Below, piece by piece: positions 13,101-26,927 of a DNA stretch of 64,000 nucleotides. Source of the DNA: Whitmania pigra. Taxonomy: Eukaryota > Annelida > Clitellata > Hirudinida > Haemopidae. The stretch covers positions 624,501 through 688,500 of the forward strand of contig JAJTWR010000275.1 in NCBI GenBank assembly GCA_021613335.1, read 5' to 3'. A program made the translations under genes and the position numbers. Numbering within the stretch: position 1 is the first letter of the stretch; every line of letters starts with the position of its first letter. The notes beneath the pieces are model-generated. The model saw only the letters and a list, made by a program, of their open reading frames with translations. It was not told the origin of the DNA and made no database searches.

Positions 13101-14110
13101 GTTTACTTCTCGTTGGGTATTAATGTTTGATACAATAACGATTGCTTAAAATTGTATCCCACAATTTTCTAATCCCAACATGTTGCTTGTGAAATATTTC
13201 CTTTTATGAAATTCCTTCGACGTGTTGTTCATAAGATTAAAACTCGTTGCAGCCCGAGAGGGAGATCACGAAGAAAGTGAGGAACAACACGAAGCTGAAC
13301 AAACAGTCGCAAGAGAAACGCACGGAGCTGGAGAAGTCGACTCTGCTGGAGCCGAACAAATCGGAGAACTGGATCAACCTCATAGGGTTCGAAATGGAGG
13401 AGGGAGACCTGGAAAAGGCGAGGGAGGTATCGGAGAGAGCCTTAGCTTCGATATCGTTCAGAGAAGAACAGGAAAGACTCAACGTCTCGCTGTGTCGACT
13501 CAATCTGGAACATGCCTACGGTACTCCCGAATCGCTGAAGAATTATTTCTGCACCTGTTTGGCCTCGTGCGATCCACTCAAAACGATGTCGCACATGAGG
13601 GATCTGAAAGCCGGTGCAAAAGAGTTCGACGAAGCCGTGGAAATTTGTAAAATTATGATCAAGAAGTTCAAAGACAATCCGGACGTCTGGGTGTCTTACG
13701 GACTGATCCTGTATAAGTCTGGACAGTTGGAAAATGCCAGAGCATTGCTGAGAAGGTCTGTTGAGCTGTTGGAAGAGAAGAATCATGTCTTTGTAGCGAC
13801 CAAATTTGCCCTGTTGGAGTCAGAGTACGGGTCGGCCGACATTTCGGACACCATGTTCGAGAACATCCTCAAGAATTTCCCGAAACGTACGGACATCTGG
13901 TCGATCTACGTCGACAGGTGCATCAAGCTGTCGAGGGACGACCAGGCGAGGAACGTTCTGCGTAGAGCTACCGGCATCGAGCCACCATTGCCTGCCAAAA
14001 AGGCAGCTTTTCTTCTGAAGAAATATATTTCTTTTGAAGAAGCTAAGGGGTCTCCATTGGTTGTTGATGAGCTTAAAGGCAGACTTGCTAAGATTACTAA
14101 GGAGGAGTAA
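10188..14110 (+). CDS. PDCD11: RRP5/PDCD11 ribosome-biogenesis protein, short form with six S1 domains
   Basis: Nucleolar protein for processing pre-rRNA to 18S and 5.8S. Exons 10188-11085, 11384-11708, 12214-13048, 13253-14110; 971 aa. A basic/acidic N-terminus (KKGRKRP) is followed by about six S1 RNA-binding domains (approx. residues 72-165, 170-255, 270-335, 355-430, 445-520, 535-610). Recognised by VLGCVTEIKDYEVLV, SSLEDHGFEIDVG, KKGDNHKCRVIG, NPEKMFKTG and NPEKKFYLGQVV. Then comes a charged linker (about 611-690) and C-terminal HAT/TPR repeats: LASISFREEQERLNV, YGTPESLKNYF, NFPKRTDIWSIYVDR. Human PDCD11 is about 1870 aa with about twelve S1 domains. Here the sixth S1 runs straight into the linker inside one continuous exon, so the middle block is missing. 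The exon 1 donor is GTTGGT. Confidence 0.92.
11815..11998. repeat. Minisatellite, about 31-bp AT unit, RRP5 intron 2
   Basis: Four to five near-perfect units built on TTGAATTAATTATCATTAAA followed by TTAATTAATTA, with a degenerate unit at the left edge. Confidence 0.85.
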
Positions 14111-14772
14111 TGATGACTTATAATGTGTTAATTTAAATTTTGCCATTTCAAAGTTAAATAAATCTTCAAAAAATTAGTTGTTTCTTGCGCCTTTGACACC
14201 GTCTTTCGCTTCTAATTATTACAATAATATTTCTGATTAATTATAACACATGGTTGGTTCCACGTAAATTCGTGTATTAGCTTTTGTGAGCTTGTCACCG
14301 AAAGTAAGTGCTGGCTGTGGTAATCCGATAGTTGGGCTGTTCCGGGCAATGAACGTCAAGGCGAAACCTGATATCCGCAATTAACTGGGACCAATAAATA
14401 AAAAGCTTTCACTTAAAATGGTTAAGAATACATTTTAGGAAACTTTGTTTTATTTTTATCATTGTTAAAATTAGTTATTGCAAATAAGTATTTTCTAAAA
14501 TGTTGTTTATTCAAAGACTTTATCAACATGCCACGCAAGCTTTAAGTGGTGTTCACTTTTAAGACAGTGTGTTTGGGACTTTAGCGAAGGCTTCAATTGG
14601 AGGCAATAGCTCCATTAAAAAGTGTTTTTAAAGATTTATATCCTGCGATTGAAACTATAATCTTGTTTTTGTTAATTTTGTATCTCGGCGCGAACTTTTG
14701 TTCTGAGTTTTCTAGTATTGCAAGTCGTTTTGTATACGTTGACCTATACACCGCAAGAAACAAAAAATAGAC
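14111..14772. other. RRP5-DHDDS spacer
   Basis: Holds the RRP5 poly(A) signal and the presumed DHDDS promoter and leader. I see no other gene. Confidence 0.5.
14157..14162 (+). terminator. AATAAA poly(A) signal, RRP5
   Basis: Canonical hexamer 46 bases after the stop codon; gives a very short 3'UTR. Confidence 0.8.
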
Positions 14773-17386
14773 ATGTCGACCTGGTTTAAAGAGGGAGACA
14801 AGAAGTCATGGGCTCAGACTATTTGTGAAAATGTTTTAAAATGCGGACCTATTCCTCCTCATGTGGCTGTAATTATGGATGGCAATAGGCGATTTGCAGA
14901 AAAAAATAATTACAAAAGAAACGTTGGTCATCTGCTCGGCTTCAACAAACTGACGGAGGTTAGCTTATGAGTTGTTATTATTTTATTTGCTTCTCATATT
15001 CCTATCACGACATCTTTTTGGCATATCACCCACAAGTCATGTGACTTTATAATGCTGAGATGCTCGGCTTTTTCGAAATTTTGTAAATTCTGAATCACCA
15101 TAAATACAATAGCATTCAATATTATTGCTTAGCTTCTGTTCAAATCTTATTTAGATCTTTCTTTACCCAGACACTAGAATGGTGCATGGCTCTGGGAGTT
15201 ACAGAAGTGACCCTGTACGCCTTCAGCATCGAGAACTTTAAACGCTCAAAGGATGAAATTGACAGTCTCATGGAATTGGCCAGGCAGAAGTTTTCTTCCT
15301 TGCTTGCTGAAAAGTAAAACTAAAAATCTCATTACAGATCAATGCATGATTGTTCTAAGAAATACCTAAACCATGGTTTACTGTTGATGCAACGCAATAT
15401 AGATTGTTGTTTTATCTTTGATTTATGCCAGTGTCAAGAATTTAATTCTTGTATACAAATTTTGTTAATTTGCTATACTGGGATTCATTAGCAATTTTGC
15501 TTCAAAGAACTTTGTAAAATTAAATGTTTAGCTCCCTTTTACCTATTGTATCTCATCATTATCAGTGGCAGTGAATATCTGATCACCGATATCGTCCCAT
15601 TTTTACACCCAATCAACTCGCTCTTCTCATTGGTCGACCCGATTTTTCAGGGAGTTGATCGATCGGCACGGACTCTGCCTACGAATAATTGGCAACATGG
15701 ATTACCTGCCTGAAGATCTTCAGAAGCTTTTTGCTGAGGGAATACTGGCCACAAAACACAACAACAAGTTGGTCAACAAGATTGTTTCTGCTAATTACTA
15801 AATTATGTTAATTTGGCATATCAGGGTTTTAATTTAATTTATTTTATTTGTCTCAATGTTTTTCAATAAATGTTAATGCTTTTGTGTTTTTTTTTTTAAA
15901 TGAATTAATATTCCTATATTCCACATCAATACAGGGCTTTCCTGAACATCTGTTGTCCGTACACGTCGAGAGAAGAAATGACTCAAGCCATGAAACAATT
16001 GGCCAGAGGAGTCAAGTTGGGCTACATAAACGAAAGGTGAGACTTTGCCGTCCATACTCTTGTTGGTCAGATGAGGTCGGCCGTTGATGCTGGGTTCAAA
16101 TCCAAGCTTGGGCTTCTCACCGCCGATGCGATTCGGAATGATTGGATGTAGTTTCAGATTGTGAATGAATTATTATTATTATTTAATAATTTAATAATTA
16201 CGTCAAGGAATTAATTCGAAGCACGTCTACGTAAATGTAGGACTTGCTCTATTTTTTAATTCATCAATGTTTTTCTATTTCAGCGACATAGACGAAGAGC
16301 TGTTCGACAAGTGTCTCTACACCCGGAAATCCCCAGAGCCGGACATCATCATCAGGACCTCCGGGGAAGTACGACTCAGCGACTTCCTTTTATGGCAGGT
16401 TAGGCTTCTTATTTTAATAAATTATAAAGTCACTACTACACAGTTCATGAATTATTAATGTGGCTCATTATGGAATGATTGCGTGATCATAATACTTTAC
16501 CAAATTCTAAGACATTGGCAAGATTGTGCCTAAAACTTAACATGTATCCAATTGCACTCACATTACATTCATAAACTTTAAAACCCAGTCGAAGTTCAAA
16601 TCCCTTCAATTTAAACTCAATGTTCGTCAATCCAAAGTTAGCTCTAAAAAAATCACAACACCCAACTGAACGAATCACATCCATCTCGGCGATTCCCACG
16701 TGTTACCGTTAATGCATAATAACAGAGCTACAATGTCATCCTTCCAGAGTTCCTATTCTGTGTTGTCATTTTCGAGAGTCTTGTGGCCTGAATTCACACA
16801 CTGGCATTTCTACCAGGGAATTCTATTCTACCAGCAGAATTTCAAAGCCGTCCAGGTATGTCGTAAAATAAGTACAATGCATAAGCTAAGTTCCAAATTC
16901 TTATTCTTCAAATTTTGTCGGCATCAATTTCGTGCAGTAAAAAGCCTATTTGTGGAATCTTAGAGAGAAACGCACATCGTCATCATTTTGAAAAGGTGAA
17001 CATTTACTAATTTATTAAAGCCTAACGATTTTTAACCTTAGAAAGCGAAGATGGAACGAGACGAGAGACGACGAGCAACCCGACTGGAGATGGACGTGGA
17101 GGAGGCCAGGAAGAGACTTCGACCGCTCGCCACGCAAACCGACGGTCAGAAACCGTCAAGTTCATCGCTCGACGACCCGACGACAGAATTGTCGACCCTC
17201 GTTTCTCAAGTGACCTCCGAGAGACTGAAAAGAGTTTTGGAGTTTTTGGACTTTTTAGAAACCGACTTCGACAGGCACATCACGTCCCTAGTCTCGAAGG
17301 ATGTACGCAGAGTACTTCAAAACGGCGTTCTTAAGTCGGACGTTGACAGTGCGGATTCCCCGCCCGTAGGCGAAGTCGTCGCATGA
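14773..17386 (+). CDS. DHDDS: Dehydrodolichyl diphosphate synthase, catalytic subunit
   Basis: ER cis-prenyltransferase that extends farnesyl-PP with isopentenyl-PP to make the dolichol precursor for protein glycosylation; in animals it works with NUS1/NgBR. Seven exons: 14773-14958, 15171-15313, 15651-15767, 15935-16036, 16284-16398, 16748-16855, 17042-17386; 371 aa. Seen: [13 protein letters not shown] with the catalytic Asp, [59 protein letters not shown], and [15 protein letters not shown]. The start [13 protein letters not shown] mirrors human MSWIKEGELSLW. The last exon is a charged, divergent tail (about 40 residues longer than human). Donors of exons 1, 3 and 5 are GTTAGC, GTTGGT and GTTAGG. 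Confidence 0.96.
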
Positions 17387-17645
17387 TTTCGGTCTATGTA
17401 AATTTGACTCTGTAAATTTGATTATCGACTTGTCGAGCAAAGTTTTAAACTTTTAATGGTGTGGTCCTTTTGGAGTTTTGTGGTGGAGGTTCGAGTATGT
17501 TCTCGTATTCTAGGCAAGTTTTACTCTGGGCTTTGTTAGATCTCTTGTGAGGTCTTGTGTGCTTTTATGCATTCATAAGTTTCTAGAATCAAAGATAAGA
17601 TTTTGACAGTACTTGAGTACTTGCAGACTTTTAATTCATGGCAAG

Positions 17646-17651
17646 AATAAA
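17646..17651 (+). terminator. AATAAA poly(A) signal, DHDDS
   Basis: Canonical hexamer about 260 bases after the stop. Confidence 0.6.
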
Positions 17652-18057
17652 TCTTCTAAATACTAAATGATTAATTAGTCACTAAAGATAGTATTTTTTA
17701 GATCAATTTTTGTGACATAATTACTTCAATATTTTTAGTTACCTCGTTAAACCAGAGTTATTTCGCTAATTATCCATCCACAAGAGGACATTGATTTAAA
17801 CTTAGATCCGATTTTAGCTCGGTAGTTAATATTAAATTTCATTTTCACTAATCAAAATTTTGACACTCTCGTCCCAATATCTTTGTTTCATTGACCTGCC
17901 TTGGCATTAATTACGACTTTTATCCATTTCAAATGTACATACCACTGACAATTTTACGTCGCATTGTTCTGCCAAATTTTCTTGACAGATGAGCAGGTGA
18001 AAGGCATTAGCCCTCTGCTCAGCTCTGAAGTAAATAAATAAAATAATAAATAAATAT

Positions 18058-18063
18058 TTTATT
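18058..18063 (-). terminator. AATAAA poly(A) signal, PX-SH3 gene
   Basis: TTTATT on the + strand, 250 bases beyond the minus-strand stop. Confidence 0.45.
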
Positions 18064-18312
18064 GCCCACAGAAATATGGTCACGTAGCAGGTGAGTCTAA
18101 ACAAATGGCTAATGTGTCCTTGATTACACTATTATTTCTCTGACGAAATCCGTCACGTGTTGTCGGCATGTTATGGCGATTACTAACTAAATATTCTTAC
18201 ACCCTATTGAGGTGAGTGTGATAGAACTCTCGACTAACAGAGTCATTACGAGAACAATAAAAGAGAACATTAGTAATTCAGTACAACAATCACTTTAATC
18301 AACTTGATTCAT

Positions 18313-21547
<3,235 letters not shown>

Positions 21548-22290
21548 ATCCCAATCAAACCCCTCGATATATATATTTCAGCCTAAGTGTTATTTGTCAA
21601 TTTTGTTACTGAAAATGATAAATATCGTTACTGAAGCTCCTGGTAACTAGCGCGCGTCTAAGACCGGTAGAAAGATTCCCTCAAAAACTCGAAATGTAAT
21701 AAGCACGCTCGATTCTCTGTTTCAACAATCTCCCTCGCTGTCAAGGTTCAGCTTATTAGGGAAGTTAAGCAGCTATGAGATCGAAAGAATAGAGAGTCCT
21801 GACTAAATCAAGCCTCTAACAACTCGATATCATTCAAACAAGCTTTGGCTCATGAATAGTCATGACTCAATGGGCCTGCCTAAAGTGCATGAGCAACGGA
21901 CCTTCAAAAAGACAATAGACATCCGCTTTGTCCATTGCCAACATTGGGTTTCTAACAGACGAACACATTTATATTAACAGACATTGTTACTAAATACCAT
22001 TTGCTCGGTTCCACGGCACAACGACAAGAACTCCATTCTCCAACAAGAAACCAGAAATGGCACAAACAAATTTGATATTCTTCAAAGTCACTCCCTTGAA
22101 AGGAAAATAACCAAAATCTCTTGAAAGGATCTATTTTTTTCCGATGTTTTTATTTCAAAAGTGTTTTCAAGACCAACGACAAACAGAGAACGAGTTCAAT
22201 GCTCAACAGTATTTCAGAACAAACAAATTTAATTCCAGCCTCAAATCTGAATGAAAAGCTACAACTACGACGATGAAGGGATGCTTTAGG
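21548..22290. other. Spacer between VRK1 and the PX-SH3 gene
   Basis: Both flanking genes are on the minus strand. Holds the VRK1 poly(A) signal (TTTATT, 22149-22154 on +) and the presumed promoter of the PX-SH3 gene. No coding exon seen. Confidence 0.5.
22149..22154 (-). terminator. AATAAA poly(A) signal, VRK1
   Basis: Minus-strand hexamer 137 bases after the VRK1 stop. Confidence 0.7.
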
Positions 22291-25200
22291 TTAGATGTGA
22301 CCATTGGTCCTCAAACGGGCCTTGAGACCGGGTGTGGTTTGTGTACTCGATGACACTCCGACGGTCGTCAGCTTTTTTCTCCTCAATTTTGTCGGCAGAT
22401 GGACAGCTGTGGAAAATAAATTAAATTAAATTAAATTATCGACTGATAAGTCGCTGAAATAATATAAAAATAACATAAATAATTCTTGAAAGCAGTCGCT
22501 ATCAAATTTCTAATATTTAAACCCATCACAAACATGATCACATGATCTGTAATCGCAGCCAATATTAATAATATTACCAATACAATGCAAATTCTTATTT
22601 GAATAGCATTTAAAACTAAGTCTGCCAAAAAAAAAGCCTTCATCCTTCTCAACATCCAATGGCATTTAAGCTACTACAAGCCAAAAATAAACCGACCTCT
22701 AGCAGAAGGGGAACGGGACAGAACGGGCGTCCGACTGGTTGCAGCCGCAACTGTTTTCTTTTTCTTGGGAGAGGAGTCGCCACCCTGCTCGTCCTGTTTC
22801 CTCTTCCGAGAGTTTGCATCCGCAATTCCCGCGTCGTGATTGGTGGATGTAACAGCATTGACCACTGAAACAACAGAAGGTTAATATTAGACCCTTGAAT
22901 TGACTTCGCCTTTAGGATTGGAAAGATTAGAATCTTCGAATAGCAATTTTGGAAACCATCGCAAACCTTTTTTAGTGGCTTTGTTGTTTACGACCTCGTC
23001 TTTAGCCTTTGTGACCTTTGATCTTGGGGGCGGAGATGGGGAAAACATTCGCTCCCTGCCCGTGGCCCTGGCCGGAGATTTCAGGTTGTTGGCATCCACT
23101 GGTCTCTGAGTCTTGGCTTTTGGAATCTGGACAAAGCAAAGTATTTGTACTTTTGCACTCAAACAGAGCTTATAAAGCTTCTATATACCATTGCCGTTTT
23201 ATAGACCAATGGACAACAAATAAGATATGACACAATAAGGTGTAAATTCTAACACAATATCATTAAAAGCATTAGAGATGCACTTCTAATTTAGTGTTAT
23301 TTATTCCGACCAAACAAGCGACTAAATAATTGGTACAAGATCAAGCAAACGACTCACGGGCGACTTGAGTAAAGCCGAGATAGACTGCCTCGGCTTAACG
23401 GCAGTCTGAACCTTTGAACTCCTACCCGATCTCCTCACCTGGAAGACCATAACGAACTCGTTAACCTGCGTCGCTAGGGCTAAACTCCGTTATAGAAAAG
23501 ATGCTTTGACCAATTCCATTGAAGTAAAATTTGGGCAATAACCAATAACTGGCAATTCCCAGCAGCAACATGACAACTTTGCATAAAAAAGTTATAAACT
23601 TAGGTATACAAATAAGCAGATATTGAATGCGTGCAATTTTGACTGCTTACAGGGGATAGGAGGCCAGCATCTGAAGGGGAGGAGCTAAAGTCGAGCTTGT
23701 CTGAGAGTTTACATTTCAGGGATGTGAGAGTCGAGCGGAATATTTGTCTAACGTCGTCGTACTTCGGAGTCTCGTCGAAGCCCAGCTTGTTGACGGCCGT
23801 CAGGAATTTGCACAGACCCTCTGAAATGGAATGGCATAGTTGACATCCTCAATTGACAGTGATGATAACCAACAAAAATTAATTTATCCCTCCATATCAT
23901 ACAAGCCCCAACCATTGAAATGAATATTAATTATTTTAATCAGCTTACTGGAGCTGGCCTGATCCTTGATCAGAGGAGCAACCTGGCTGTCAACATTTCC
24001 CATGTATCTAAAATTAGAATAGCCAGAAATAGAAACTGAGACGAATGTGACGAAGCCAATTCCGGTCGACGACAAGTACTCGAAAAATTCTCACTTGATT
24101 TTCTGTTCTGCAACCAATGGCTTGTTGCTTATGTCTTTCTCCCATGGTAACTTGCCTGCCAACCACTGCCACATGCAGTAGCCAAGAGTCTCGAGGTCCC
24201 CTCTGGCCGCCGGCCCTGTTGAAAATAAATCGTTAAATGATTAATTTACTGTTCTTAAAATTAAATAAAAAACGGTGTTATATATAAAAATTAATATGAG
24301 ATTATTTTAAATTCTTCGATATTAACTGCACATGTGATCCATCATAAAATCAGGTCATTGAGCAAACGATAGCTGTCTAAGAATCAGCATCAACAAAAAC
24401 AAATAACGAGGTCGTAGAGCGGCCAATAAGCTGCCGGCGTTCCACTTACAGACGCCTTTGTGAGCATCCCTGCTGGCATATTCTGTTGTTCCATCATGAG
24501 CCTTTTTGGGGTCCTCCTTGTATTCCTTGTGTTTGCCCTCAACATTGAACCTGAATGCCAGTCCATAATCGATCAGGTAGACCTGATTATGATTATTATA
24601 ATTATTGTGATTATAATTAATATAGCAAGTTATGTAGTAACTGTATTGACACATTATAAGAACATAAGTACATTATTATAGGTATTATTAATTTTATTAA
24701 ACCTGGTTTGGATCTTTGTTCCCTATCATGAGATTGGCTGCCTTTATGTCAGCGTGGGCGTATCCTTGGCTGTGGATGTACTCGAGCACGTCCAGCTTAA
24801 AGAGCAACCATTGGTTAAGGCAGATGTCAATCATGTACTACGTAAATCAGTATCCAATCAAAGTCATCGCAACATCCAATTGTCACAGACGGTGATGATT
24901 TAACGGAAACAACGGCATTTATTATAAGATGGTAATCGACTTAGTTACGCAACGGACTTTAATCAAATAAATAAATAAATAACATAACCGCCAATACCAT
25001 CGCCAAGCAAGAATCAATCGACCAAGCCAACCAACCACTTGCAGAGCGACGCGGAACACCGTTCCGGTCGGAAACTTCTTCCCATTGTTTTCAAAGAGCT
25101 TCTGAAGGTCGGTGTTGAACCTGGGGATGACGAGGAACCTCAACTTCTCGCCGTTGTAGGTAGGGCTGCCCATGGCGATGAGGCTGGGCAGGCCGAGACA

Positions 25201-25974
25201 TTTCAAGCCACGGGAGCTCTTGAAGGCATTCACTGAAAAGGAAAGAATGAAGCGAAGATGAAATTTGATAGCCTCCACGGAAAATGGAATCGATAAATAC
25301 GAGCATCCTACCATTTTCCTTCTTGGTCGCTCGATTGAAAAAGGCCTGCTCGCAAAACAACGGCCCACTGTCGTACGGCTCCTGTTTAGATGTGCGAACG
25401 ATCCGGTTGTAATTAATGATGGTGTGAAACAAAACTTTCAGTGAATATGAATATTTGTGGTTTTTGTACAACTCACTCACCAATTTCATCACTTGCTCTG
25501 CTTTACTTGATACTGGTCCTGCATGGGGACACTTTTCAGCTGAAAAATATCGCAGTAAAAATAAAAACATAGAAGTTCAAATATATATTTTTCATTGAAT
25601 TAAATGCATCAGATAATATACAAAAAGTTTCCCATCAATCCTTAAAAGACTCACTTAAGTAGATGAGGCCAAACCCTCCACTTCCTATGGCATCTCCAAG
25701 CTTCCAACTCCCTTTAGCATTGTCCATCATCTCAGTGCCATTTGGCATCCTCGGAGCCATTTTTGTGGTGATTTTTGCTTTAGCTGAAGTTAAAAATAAT
25801 ATTAATTAGTTTCGACTAGTTGCAGTGAAACTATGCTACAGGAACGTGCACCGTAAATGAGTTATGTAAATGTTTAAATGGCGCCATAGAATCTTTGCTA
25901 CTGATATTATATGTATATGATTAACTTGGATCTTTAGAGACACAAAAACGTAACAGACCCGCTGGCTTCTTCAT
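22291..25974 (-). CDS. VRK1: Vaccinia-related kinase (VRK1-type) Ser/Thr kinase
   Basis: Nuclear CK1-group kinase; family targets include BAF/BANF1 and histone H3. Fourteen exons: 25959-25974, 25655-25783, 25481-25539, 25312-25381, 25036-25232, 24703-24795, 24450-24582, 24095-24215, 23949-24007, 23651-23820, 23358-23438, 22967-23126, 22697-22864, 22291-22406; 523 aa. Glycine loop GSGGFG (residues 39-44), lysine in VMKLEP (K67), EPYDSGPLF, catalytic YAHADIKAANLM (D173), DYG (193-195), KEYKEDPKKAHDGTTEY, RGDLETLGYCMWQWL. The tail (about 330-523) is basic, Ser/Pro-rich and disordered with likely NLSs such as SRKRK and PKKKK. VRK1 has HGD in the catalytic loop; here it is HAD. The first coding exon is only 16 nt (MKKPA). 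Exon 5 uses the donor GTTGGT. Confidence 0.93.
24941..24993 (+). repeat. SINE 3'-tail fragment in VRK1 intron 5
   Basis: GTTACGCAACGGACTTTAAT followed by CAAATAAATAAATAAAT. It nearly repeats the segment at 60129-60166 and is the reverse complement of the T-rich side of the SINE copies at 30.4-30.8 kb. Only the tail is recognisable. Confidence 0.6.
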
Positions 25975-26927
25975 TACGATGTTGTTTGAAGCTATGTGAG
26001 ATAAAGATCTGTAGGAAAAATTTGGCATTGATGTCAACAAAACCAAAAAATAATAGTCATTTTTAAAACTAGATTAAACGGGACAAGTCATTTTCATGTA
26101 CATTTGTAAACAGTAACCTAGTGATTCCTTTATTTTAGCGTCGTAAGTACTTGAGATAAAAATCCCCGCTGTAAACAAATGTCCAAAAATGCGCCCAACC
26201 AATATTAAATCGATCATGTTTGAATCGTGGAGCTGTCTCGATTTAATTGTATAGTATATATCTTAATATTTTTATTGTATAAATATTAATAAAGATATTA
26301 ATCAATAGTTTTTTTTAATAAGATTTAAATAGTGTAAATCACAAATATCTGACCTCAACAGAAGTAATTGTTTGCTGACTTCCGAATATTTTCTGATTTT
26401 GTAAAGTCATCATTAAACTAGTTGTTCCACTTTGTTTTGTTTTTTGTTAATGTAACACATAAGAATTAGCTGAACAAAATTTTGCAACATAAAGGCAAAT
26501 GAAAAATCTATTTGGATTTAGCATGACGGACTTGCATTGACAAAATACAATTAACTTTTCGATGAAAATGTATTAAGTTCTTTTCTGCCATTTGTCAACC
26601 AATTAACGCTGTCGATAATAGTGGCAATAACATTATAACCTTGTTATTCAGTAATTCTGCATTAGGATTTAGTGCTTCGAACCTTATATTTTAACTGTCT
26701 CTGACTCTTTCCTTCGAAAATCTGTCTGGGCATTCATAAATCTAACAAATCAGCAGAGGTGGCCATTTATGAAAGTAGTATTTTAAAATAATAAATTGAA
26801 GTTGAAACCACCTAAGGTTTTTACTAAATCACGAAAACTTTTTAAAAATAAATATAAGTTTTTATTTGCTGCAAAGCCGCATTATTCAATTAGAATGCAA
26901 TTAAAATGTACGTTTATTTAATTGCAG
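25975..26927. other. Divergent spacer, VRK1 to receptor copy 1
   Basis: From about 26505 it is similar to the 5' flanks of receptor copies 2 and 3 (AAGCATGACGGA, AACCAATTAACGCTGTCGAT), so it is the left edge of the duplicated unit. TTGCAG directly abuts the receptor ATG, implying a spliced leader. Confidence 0.6.

Larger units (their letters stand above)
17387..18312. other. Tail-to-tail spacer between DHDDS and the PX-SH3 gene
   Basis: Convergent 3'UTRs: a + strand AATAAA at 17646 and a minus-strand one at 18058-18063. No gene seen. Confidence 0.5.
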
